Source: Mesaphorura yosii (taxonomy: Eukaryota; Arthropoda; Collembola; Poduromorpha; Tullbergiidae). Taken from it: DNA of 64,000 nt. Made by a program: the position numbers and the translations under genes. Shown piece after piece: positions 24,777 through 34,834 of this stretch; the stretch's first letter is position 1, and the number at the start of each line of letters is the position of its first letter. The DNA lies in the NCBI GenBank assembly GCA_009869945.1, contig WIXG01000340.1, positions 19,287-83,286 on the forward strand, written 5' to 3'. The notes beneath the pieces are model-generated. The model searched no databases, was not told the DNA's origin, and saw only the letters and a program-made list of their open reading frames with translations.

Positions 24777-27700
24777 GGTTGATGTTTGCGTAATTGTAGT
24801 CGTAATTACTCACAAAAGAATTTTAAATTATGAGCACGATCAGAATGCGAATGCGAATTGCGTACGAAGGTTACTTGGATTGCGATTTCAAGAACGCAGC
24901 AGAAGCAGCGACGTTAACACGAGAAGAGTTCCAATTACAATGGAGATTGATTACGAAAGTACGTGACTACTTAAAATCTGATCTTAATTGGCAATTGATT
25001 ACTCACACAAAAGGCTTCTGCAAGGCTTCTGCTTTCAATCTATAGCGTGCAGCCTTTTCTTTCGACGAATCTCGAAACTCGACTCGACTCCGAATCTTTT
25101 GGAACAGTTTACACTAGAAATGAATTTAAATAGTCGTTTGCTTGTTACGCCAACTATGCGATGAAGACGAGATGCAGATCCAAGTGTAATTCGCAGTGAA
25201 ATGTCGTCTTACTCAGCGAGAAATCCGGTGCTATAATAAAAATGAAGTCATGCACTTTTCAGAGTCGTTGAAGAAGACGCGCAGTTCAGCGGTTCAGCTG
25301 CACGTTGCACTGCAGCACTTAGACTTGGGGTTGTGTATCCGTTCGATTTGAAGAGTAGGTGGATCACTCCGTTCTATCGTACTCGTCGTCGCCCTGCGCC
25401 CTGCGATGAGTGCAGATCTTGAATGATTATGTATACAGATCAGCTCCCGAGCTACGCGTTACGTAGGAGCGTGGTCGTTGCCTTCGCACGGCGCACTACA
25501 CGTCGGAATGTTCACGAAAAAATATGTGAAGCCATGTTTTCTTGTTCAGGAGCCAAAAAATCGTCCGAAACTTGCACAAAATTACTTCACGACGACGACG
25601 CACGGCGTGGCGATTATATCAATTTTATTTTTAGATCCACACTGATCACTGAACTGCTGCGGCTGCTCACTGCGACTGTTGATGAGAGTCGAAAGAAAAA
25701 TAAGAGGAGCACGATGACGATGTACAAACGAATACTAATCTCCGCCAAGACTGTATCTCAATTATTACTAGACCGTGCCTAGTGTTTAGTGTTTATGTGT
25801 TCCAGATTTCTCGGCTGATGGTGTTTACTTATTAGATTAGCATATCGCGTTGGAATTCGCTATACCACAGTCAGATTTGTCAGGCTGAGGCAGTGAATGT
25901 GAACTCCACCGAGATGCGAATGATCTTTTCAGGTTGAGGCTGTGTTACCGGCCAAGAAGGAGTTGAAGTTGAAGTTGAGATGAAACAACTTGACTACCAC
26001 TTTTTCTGAAGATTATTCACATACTGAGTACTCAGTGTCAGCTTCTTCAATTCTTTACTGCTGCTGCATTGCTGCAATGAACTGCACACTGGTTTGGTTT
26101 TACGGTACGGTCACACACAATGGCAACTGAACTGAAAAATTCATGCATATGCACTCGGAACAGAATAACAGGTTACAAGAACAAGATTCGCAGGCAGGCA
26201 GGCGACCAGGGCAGACCAGAAGAAGAATGAAGGGGAAGAATCTGCAAATGAAAAAAAAATGAAATGCAACGCTTAAATCTTTGTGAAAATTTGAGACTCA
26301 CACCGTCCGACCACAAAGGACAAGGAAGACAAAGAAGAAAGAACCGGACTTTACGCTGCGCTAATCTAGTTGGACGTTGGAGTTATCATCATAAATTATG
26401 AAGGCTTGTACGACGTACGTGTAATGAGAGATTTAATTGTCAGGGCCTAGAGTTAAGTTATTACCGAAGGGTAGTCAGAAAACTCTTTGCCGGCCGGTCG
26501 GCCCTGCACTGGCCTGCACTGAAGCGAGCACGGCCAGTTTACCAGTTTGCTAGTTTTGAGTGGAAAAACGAGAAATCTTACCAAAATTATGCAACTCGCA
26601 CGCACGGCACAGATGCTTCCAAATTCGAATTGTGTTGAGGTCGATTCACGCCAGTGACAGTGAAATCCTTGCAGGGTGATCAATAAAATAATCAGTTTAG
26701 TAAGAGCCTAGCCGTGAGGGAGATGAAGCCTGACAATCCCAATCAGATGCTGACAGCAGCTTCGACGTCGAGACGGCAAGAGAATTGAGGATTGACTGAA
26801 TCGCGTCACACCGCATCGGCATCGCATCTCGCTCACAACAATCCAATTCCAAATCCACCTCGTCTCTTCGACTCGTGCCGTGCCTGTGCATAATGCAACT
26901 TCATTCTGCGCCCCTGCCCAGCCATGCCATGCCTGAATTTCACTCACCTGTGCAGAGGTACAGGCACAGACCAGGCCATAAAAAGAGTACAAGTACAAAG
27001 TACAAGTGTGTGTATAAATATTCAGAACGAATTAGAAAAGAAGTTAATTCCTTTTTATACATTGCATTATTGCTTGGCACTTTGCTGTACTGTTGCACGG
27101 CTTTGGCTTTGTATTATTGTTCGTCTCGATGATTCATTCACCTTTGCATTGCGTTGCTTTTTCCAGGTAGACAAGCGCAGCAGCGCAGCGAAAGGGTTGC
27201 TTTGCTTTAGTTGACTCCTGCTGATTCCTCAGAGTCAGTCGCAGTATCAAATTCCTGTACCTGCAGCTGTAGTCTATCTGTACCGTACTCGTAAGCGTGC
27301 ATTTGCCTTTACTTCGCCACGCTGTGATGCGTTAACCAAGTTAACAGCTCAAGCAACAGCTCACACGAAACAAATTCAATTATTACACCTTTTAACGTGT
27401 GCACGTACGAGTTCGAGTGAATTACGTGTCCAAACCGGCGAACGAGCACGTATGCGAACTGTTCTTGACAGCATTCATTAAGCAGCGTGTGCGATTGCGA
27501 TTTTTCATCATGAAATGTGGAGGCTTTGCCAAAATTCAGCAGCCACATTCGCACTCGCATTGCAAATTCCAATTCATCTCGAACGAGTTACGTTACGACA
27601 AGTTACGGGAACGAATTCTTGAGCTTGTGCCGTATCTTCGAGTCGATCGTCTTCCGGTTCACGGACTCGAGCGCTCGTAACTCGTATGCATGAGATTTAT

Positions 27701-30700
27701 TGCTTACACATGTAGCTGAATGCTGCAGAAAGCAGCAAACAGCAATGAACAACTGTAATCCTGATTGGATTGGATTTAAATGTCCGCGTCTTAAGTCGAG
27801 CCAAAGCAACCCATAACTGAGGCAGTAATTCATCATCTTCATCTCCATCTTCATCCTCAAATGTTCGGAGATGAAGATGAACAAGCTCCACGTCCACCAG
27901 GGTTCAATCGTACATTTCCATTGCATTGCACAGCACTGCCCGGCCTTTTATGGTGCATGACATTCCAAATGATATTATTAGATTAGTGTGATGTAAGTGC
28001 ATTTGCTGTTGTTTTTTATGACTGCATCTTCAGCTGCTTCACCAGCGACCAGCAGAAGCAGCAGAACACTTTTTCTCGAAAGTGTTTCTCAAGTACATCT
28101 TTGTCAGGCTCACTCACATGCATGCTCAGGCTCAGGCAAGGAGTAAAGCAGGATTTATGGGCCAACAGTAACAATAACAAATCATATAATCCCATGCACA
28201 CATTTTACAATTTTACGTTTTTACTGCCTTTTGCCTGCCTTTTGCTTTTACCTTTAAGTTTAGCTCTGCTTCAACCTTTTACGTGATAATCTTTTATCAT
28301 CGCACGTCACGTCACGACTGAAAGCTTCCCAGGTCCCATCGCAAGGCAACGAACGCACGCAAGACACAATGAGCAGGAGTCAAGAGTCAAGTGAGTGAGA
28401 TTAAACGACAACCTGTACTTTACTGTCTATCTGCAGCCTGCATGCACGTTATGTGTAAGATTTTTTGCTTGAATACTGAATTTGAGCTACTCGTTGCGTG
28501 CAAGTCAAAAATTACAAAATTACATTCTTTAGACTTAATTTGTTATGGCAAATGGCGATGGCAGCCAGGAAGACGAGACGAAAATGAGGATGCAGATTCA
28601 CGATTCAAGATTCTCATTTCACTCATCATCTCAACGCATTTCCATTTGGATTTTGACTCCTCATCGACTTTGACTTCTTGTCGTGCTGGTATTCAAATTG
28701 GCATTCGCAGATTTCGTAATTTTGTACGCGTAATGTAAACACGGAAATTAAAAGAAGACTTGATCTGTCATCGGTGGAACGCGTCTCGCAATTCCTTTTT
28801 AGAGAGGCACGCAACAGTAAACATCACATTGGTTACAACAAACCTTTTAAGATGCAAACTATCAGGGACACATTTCCATAATTTGCTATCGGAATCGAAC
28901 AATTTATCGAATTGAGGATGGAAAAGAAATACGAATGAGCAAGATTATTAATCATAGTCGCATCTCCATCGTTCATTTTGACCATTTTTATCCCGCATAT
29001 ATCTTTAATTTTTACGTAGCGTGCATATTTCTGCTTTATTTCACACTTTTCACGTCCGTCTCAGGCTCCGGTTGACTGTCGGCTGTCGAGCGTCGACTCG
29101 ACTCGATTGCATTCTTTCGAAGATGCAATGACACCAGCACGAAGGCTGGCTCAATGCTCAAGCAACACCGAGCACAAGAAAACTAGTCTAACTCGTATTT
29201 CTATTTGCTGTTTTAACGGAGTTTTCTTGTGACTTGTGAGAATGCCTGCATTGCCTGCGTTTGCATTGCTGAGAATGCCAAGATGCACTTCTGAGTCTGA
29301 ATCTTGATTCGGCTCACTTGAATTGAATTGTTTATAATTCGGGTTCATGCCTCACGCGCTTATGTGATTGTGATATGACGGCGGTGGCGGTGGCAGTACA
29401 TTGCATCGTGTGGAATGCGTCAGTGACTTGGTTTCTTTCGCAGGATGAGAAGACTTGAATCGTAGTCGTACCACCTTTTCTCATTGCTGGATTCTCGATT
29501 CGAAGATGAGAGTAATTACAGCTTATGCGAACATACTTAAAAATATGAATGCCTAAATATTTTATTTTTATGGCCCGGTTCGAAACTGAAATTGTGGTCG
29601 TAAATCTGAAGTCCCGAGCTGGTCGTGGCCGTTATTCACACGGCATTAAGTGGCAGGAATTCGCATTTCCTTTCCTTGCACCTTCACGCAGTGCCGCGAG
29701 GGGCGGCAGAAATCGTCCATGAACTCAGCCGCCAGTTCATCTGACTCCAGACGAGAGGGGATGGAAATGCAATTGCAATGAGTCGTCATAATCGTCAATA
29801 TATTAAACCCAAGCTGAAGTACAGCTTTTAATTTAGTTCCACTCCATGACACGTTTCTTTTATGGCAATGCAATGCATCGAGTTGTGTGTGCATTTTTAA
29901 AAGTAAAAAGGGTGAGCGCGTACGTGCTTTTTGCTCGAATTCACGCCTTAGCCCCCAACCACAAATACGATCACGATCGCCTTGATCATGAACCGGATGA
30001 AGCGGGCGGGCGGTGTGCAGACGCAATAGCAATAAGCAATAAGTCAATACGCAACAATTTTTAACGTAATGCATCGATAAACTTAAATGAATACTACGAC
30101 TGCCAGTCGAGCCAGGCACAACTTTAAGGCAGTGCAAGAGGAATTCAGTGTAAACGAAAGGACGTGAGTCAGAGTCAGAATCAGAAAATTATAACTCCAA
30201 CCGAGCGAACACACTTCCAAGGGGTAATTCCTTACCTGTGTTTTCCTTTGCTTGAATATGCAGTTCATCAAAATATGAAATGGCTCTGCAATGGACAAGC
30301 CCGAATCTTGTCATCTCGTCTTGGGGCAAAGGCGAAGGCATGATAAATACCTAGTAACCTTCCTGAACCTGGACGGACACGCAAAACAAAAAGAAATTAC
30401 TAATCGACAATTCCAAAGAATTGCGAATTGTGAACCCTCTCGCGAACGCGAATTTTTGAGCATAAAATACGGCAAGCGACTTAGCCTGGCGCCTGGCCTT
30501 CTCTTTGCATGGCCAACCTTTTGCCTCGCAGCTTGCTCGCGTGATAAACTTGAGCTGTCTCGTCCATCGTCCGTCCCCAACAAATACAAAAATAAAAATG
30601 ACTTGTCAAAATGGCAAACAGCATGAATCTCCAAATCGCGTCAATTCATCAGTCATTGAATGCCAATTGTGTAAAGGTGATCAGCGGGACGACGACGATG

Positions 30701-31999
30701 AGCATGGAATAATTATTGGACCAAGATGAAAAGGGCTTTTGTTTCATTCATTCATTCATGATTCATTCATTCATCGATGGCTACGACTGAGCAATCGAAA
30801 GCAATTTGAGGCCAGATCTTGTCAATTCTAAAACACAGGACGGCAAAAACAAGAAACAAGCCAAGTTCGGGTCAAAATTAATTAGTCGATTGTAGCGCAT
30901 TATTGCAAATCCTTGTTTACAGTTTACAGGCAGCTAGCATCGATGTTTGCATTTGGCATTTGGCAGTTGACGCGTAGCCTTGCGAAGACAATTCAATCTC
31001 GAAAACTTCTGTCTATTTTAGGAATTGTTCTTGAAGAAATCGCAATCGTCTTGAAGGATATGTGGCCCATGATCGTAAACTAAAACGCGAAGAGCGATTT
31101 GTGAAAGTTTGAGCCTGCGCTATAATTTTTGCTTCTATACAGTTTCATGGAGTCATAAATCTGTTTACAGGTACTCGCCGCTCTAAATAATGGGCACGTA
31201 ACTAGCAATCTGCCAAAAACCAATTAAAAACGCAAACCAACAAGCAAAAAAGCAAGAGAACTCAATTTTATGGCGAAATTTTCTTGTACCTTGCTCATTC
31301 ATTGGCAGTTTACAAAGATTCAGATTTAATTTTGTACTCAAAACTCAAAGCACATCTTCGCAGCAGTGCGGTGCAGCGAAAGTAATCTTCCGCTACGTCT
31401 AGCCTTTTACTGTGGGTTCTATTTTTAACGGAAAATTCCCAATGTTAATGGCAACATGATCTCTAGCAGGAGAAGCAGCAGCACCAGCTAGATGAAAGAA
31501 TCTTCAGTAATCTTCAAGACCAAAGATGCTTTCGTTTCGTGACTTTTGCATTTGATCTCATACTCGTTTCGATTCGCTCTAGTTCGCAAAGAATGGTAAT
31601 AAAATGCGCATAATAAATACGTCTAGCTTAGCAAAAGCAAAGTAAAGCAAAGTCGTTCATTATCTCTTACTTAATTATTAAACCATGAATTAAGAATTAG
31701 AATACCCTAAAGAACTTGGAAACACTTGCAAGCACTTTTTACTCATTACACGTTACGTGTGCTCATTAAGACTAACAATCACCTTCACCTTCTTTCGCCT
31801 GCCAATATCTGTAATCTGTAATCTGCGTCTTTCGTGCTCAACTTTAATTACTCAGGTGAGGTAAAGATCAGCTCGTTAAAACACCATTACTTTTTATGGG
31901 ACAGTAATTAAAACGGTTGTTGGCACATTGTTTACAGCTTCTCGTGACTTTGCACGACATCGTCAGTGATCTACATTTAATTCTAATTAAGTCATTACG
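24777..31999. other. Gene-poor region, 7.2 kb
   Basis: No gene supported with confidence. The proximal part is the presumed promoter and 5' UTR of the LIM gene (minus strand) and the distal part the promoter of the gene at 32000 (plus strand). Much of it is cryptic simple sequence with clustered related words, plus an ATTC array at 30743-30774. One candidate minus-strand terminal exon at 29646-29757 is listed under findings. Confidence 0.5.
30743..30774. repeat. (ATTC)n imperfect tetranucleotide repeat
   Basis: Two blocks of ATTC units separated by a short ATG-containing break. Confidence 0.75.
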
Positions 32000-32497
32000 A
32001 TGAGTGTTGCTCGAAACCGTAAACGGCGGCTGCACGACGAAGATGAACACGATGAGGAGGACAAGGAAGAAAGGCTGCAGCCGCAACCACAGAAGAAGAG
32101 ATCGCAATTAATCGCAGATAGATTTGACAGACGGAAACACTTTGAAGCTGGTAAAAGGCTACGGCAGGACTTGCACGACAACAATCGCGACCCGCACGGA
32201 TTGATCAACTTCAGATATTGCAAGAAACGAGCGTATGACGAAATGGATTGGGAAACTACGGCCGGAGGTACTTCAGGCACTTCGTCCACGACGCTTGCAA
32301 TCGCTTCTGCCGTGGTGGCACCGCTTAACAAGAAACGGAACTGCGTGTTCACATCATCAACCGACCCCGAGCTAGGCGGCGACAAGGAAGGAACGCCCGC
32401 GTCCGCTGTGATAACGCCGAGCTCACGGAGACGATGGACAATCAACGTAATAAAATGCGAACAGAGTTTGAACACCGTCGATTTTCTTGTAACTTGA
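32000..32497 (+). CDS. Charged, probably nuclear protein of 165 aa, single exon
   Basis: ATG at 32000, stop at 32495-32497, AATAAA at 32549-32554. Not recognised as a family. It opens with a basic block (ARNRKRRLH), then an acidic run (DEDEHDEEDKEE), then further basic clusters (QKKRSQ, DRRKHFEAGKRLRQ, CKKRAYDEMDWE, NKKRNC, SSRRRWT). These resemble several nuclear localisation signals. The pattern KKRAYDEMDWE plus KKRNC is loosely reminiscent of short nuclear adaptor proteins such as Akirin, but the similarity is too slight to name it. No intron is needed. It converges with the tetraspanin gene, the two stop codons lying about 90 bases apart. Coding status rests on length, composition and a correctly placed polyadenylation signal. 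Confidence 0.55.
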   Translation: MSVARNRKRRLHDEDEHDEEDKEERLQPQPQKKRSQLIADRFDRRKHFEAGKRLRQDLHDNNRDPHGLINFRYCKKRAYDEMDWETTAGGTSGTSSTTLAIASAVVAPLNKKRNCVFTSSTDPELGGDKEGTPASAVITPSSRRRWTINVIKCEQSLNTVDFLVT

Positions 32498-32548
32498 CAC
32501 ATAAACGAAGCATCTATCTGACAAGAAACGAGCTTCTGTGATGTATTA

Positions 32549-32554
32549 AATAAA
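32549..32554 (+). terminator. AATAAA polyadenylation signal
   Basis: Lies 52 bases after the stop codon of the gene at 32000. Confidence 0.5.
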
Positions 32555-32587
32555 CTCTTCATGTTTACGTTGGTTTTAACATTATGA

Positions 32588-33922
32588 TTACGGTGCAAAA
32601 CGAGCCCTCTTAGTTTTATGATCAGTAAACTCGTCTGGAGTGTCTGTTTCCATAATCTGAGACGCCGCAATGTCAGTTCGTTGTGGGTTCGGGTTTCTTT
32701 TCCGGAATAGTTCCCCTTCTGTGCGTTTTCTTTTCAGCTCTGGAGCGTAATTATCAGCTTCATCAGCGACTTGTGTGGATGATTTGGCCGAATGAGGTGC
32801 GACTTTGTTATGCCTGGCTCGTCGGCGAGAGTCGCCGCCAGCGTTCCCAACTGAAGCTATACTGAGCCGGCTGAGTCGACTCTGTTGCCACGACTTCTTC
32901 AGCAAGATGAATGATAGAATGCCGAGGGCCAAGATAAAGCATAAAATGAAGCAAGCACAGACGAATACTCCGAAAATACCAACTGGGTCAAGTGAGTTCA
33001 TGAACGTCTTGGGCCACAATGATATGCAGCCCTAAAATTGAAATTCAATTGTAGTGATATCCTTAAAAAGGACAGGAAATTCTCGATTGTCTGATTGACT
33101 CTGGTTACTTCCGTAACGATAACATCCTTCAATGAATGCCTGGCGGCTCCGGGCGGGTGTCGCGACCAGATTTTCTCTCCACAACTGTGTAGTAAATATT
33201 CCTCTTTACAGCACGTCCATGGAATAGAGTCATTTCGTCCGATTGGTGTGTCAAGCCAGTCCTCATGGCTCAGGTACCCGCAGCACTTCCCCTGATGGTG
33301 TTGAGAACCGATAAACTAAGCACACAATACACAGTAGAAGGCACTTCTGTTATTCCTGAGCAGTTTCCTTTAAGAACTTACTCTGTCTTGAACATGATCC
33401 CAGAGATCCTTCGCCGTTGTTCGAAAGAATCCCAGCCTGGCCACATTCTCAATGCCTTAGTCGTGTGTTGAATTTTGTATGGTCGCCATAAATAATTCCA
33501 GCGAGTCAAGATTCACGAAGATCGAGACTCCGAGCAACGAGTCCACGACGAAGAGACTGATTCCAAGCAAAAAGACAATGAGAGCATTCAAAAATTGATT
33601 GACCTGTGACGCATGCACTTGATCTAGTACAGCTGGAGATTGTACTCACGCATATTAGCGCTCACGTATTCGCCGACGAAGCGGAGAAGTACCCAAACGT
33701 AGTCACCAATGTCATGAAGGCGCCGTAGAATACGAATGCGGCTGCTGGTGTCGTAATTCTGAAATCTTCTATTCGTGGAGGAAGCTGAATGAGTTGGGTG
33801 AGGAATCCGAGAATGAAGCCTCCGATTATACTCAAAATGCCGACGGCCCAGGGAATTGCGTTGATTGCGAACAGAATGTAGCGAAGAATTCGGCCACACC
33901 TCCGCCACTTATCTCTCTTCAT
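32588..33922 (-). pseudogene. Tetraspanin-like gene with a frame break and an in-frame stop
   Basis: Minus-strand exons: 33922-33666, 33603-33382, 33291-33109, 33031-32588. They encode four membrane segments: TM1 (LRYILFAINAIPWAVGILSI), TM2 (AAAFVFYGAFMTLVTTFGYF), TM3 (LNALIVFLLGISLFVV) and TM4 (GIFGVFVCACFILCFILALG). The large extracellular loop carries WDHVQ, the CCG motif (GKCCGY), TCC, SC and a final EGC, six cysteines as expected. The cytosolic tail is unusually long (about 100 residues) and very basic. As read, the exon 1-2 junction is one base out of frame and exon 2 has a TAA (33459-33457) between NSTHD and GIENVARL, where the protein should continue. Either a recently damaged gene or two sequence errors. 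A further ATG at 34006 is possible. Confidence 0.7.
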
Positions 33923-34523
33923 TCTGTATTGTTGGAAACAGGAAGGATGAATCTTTCGAGCGGAAGCAGTGGCAATTGACCGTTCGAGTTTGTTCAGCGT
34001 CTGCATCTTTTTCGGACTGCTGCTGGTGGTAGAATTTCTTCCAACTCAAATTCATGTCATTAGACAGCATGGTAACAATCGGCCGATTTGGGGGAACATC
34101 ACGGCAATTGGCTACCACTAAAGGGAATTCAAAGCTCTTGTTGCATTGCCAGGAAGGGTCCTACTCTAGGTCTACCAGATAGATGAGTCAGAGTCCGACA
34201 ACTTGGATGACGAATTTGTGCCTGATGTGTGAAAGAATACGGAACTACACTGAAAATTATATTACCTTTATTTTGTATCATAATTGGAACTAAATCGCAA
34301 ATTAAGAAATGCAATAATGAAAGACATACGATCATATAAATAAAAACTGAACCAGATTCAACATTCGAGATTGCGACCGCGTTTATGCTATCCATTTCTA
34401 TCATTACGAAATCAACTCTTGAACATTAAGGTTTGTACACAACCGAGCACTTCACTTCGAGCTGTAAAATGGATTACGGCAGTACGGTTGATACTCTTTT
34501 TCTGTTATCAGCGCTGATAGTAT
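33923..34523. other. Intergenic region between divergent genes
   Basis: Presumed promoters of the tetraspanin-like gene (-) and of the ORF/FAAH copy C unit (+). A minus-strand ORF at 34404-34129 has an ATG and one hydrophobic stretch but no recognisable domain; left uncalled. Confidence 0.4.
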
Positions 34524-34808
34524 ATGAACAGTATCGCACTCGTAATTGTACTCTGTCTTGTAGAGTGTTCGATCAGTCTTTGCGCGATCCCGAGACGAAT
34601 TTCGGCACGAGACAAAGAATTTGCACATCGCAATTTACGTGGCCTGAGTTTGAATAACAGAAACCGGTTTTCTGCCAATCTGATCAACTTGCAACAACAA
34701 CTGCTCCAATGCAAACGGATTAAAGTTCTTCCAAATTTTAGCTGTGTAGTGCAAATGAATATTAATTATCAAAATTACGAAACTGTTCAAATTGCGAATA
34801 AACCATAA
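34524..34808 (+). CDS. Small putative secreted protein (94 aa) just upstream of FAAH copy C
   Basis: ATG at 34524, stop at 34806-34808. The N-terminus MNSIALVIVLCLVECSISLC looks like a signal peptide, followed by a basic, Asn/Gln/Leu-rich body (AIPRRISARDKEF, LINLQQQLLQCKR). No family recognised. The stop is only 26 bases before the ATG of FAAH copy C, so the two may share a transcript, or this may be an upstream ORF or a separate gene whose 3' end overlaps the FAAH promoter. Coding status is uncertain. Confidence 0.4.
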   Translation: MNSIALVIVLCLVECSISLCAIPRRISARDKEFAHRNLRGLSLNNRNRFSANLINLQQQLLQCKRIKVLPNFSCVVQMNINYQNYETVQIANKP

Positions 34809-34834
34809 CTGTGTTTTAGTTCTTGAACTTCATA

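Noticed and set aside
29646-30137. Full 163-codon minus-strand ORF
   Set aside because: Only its last 37 residues look like protein. The upstream part is random in composition, so only the end is kept as a weak candidate exon.
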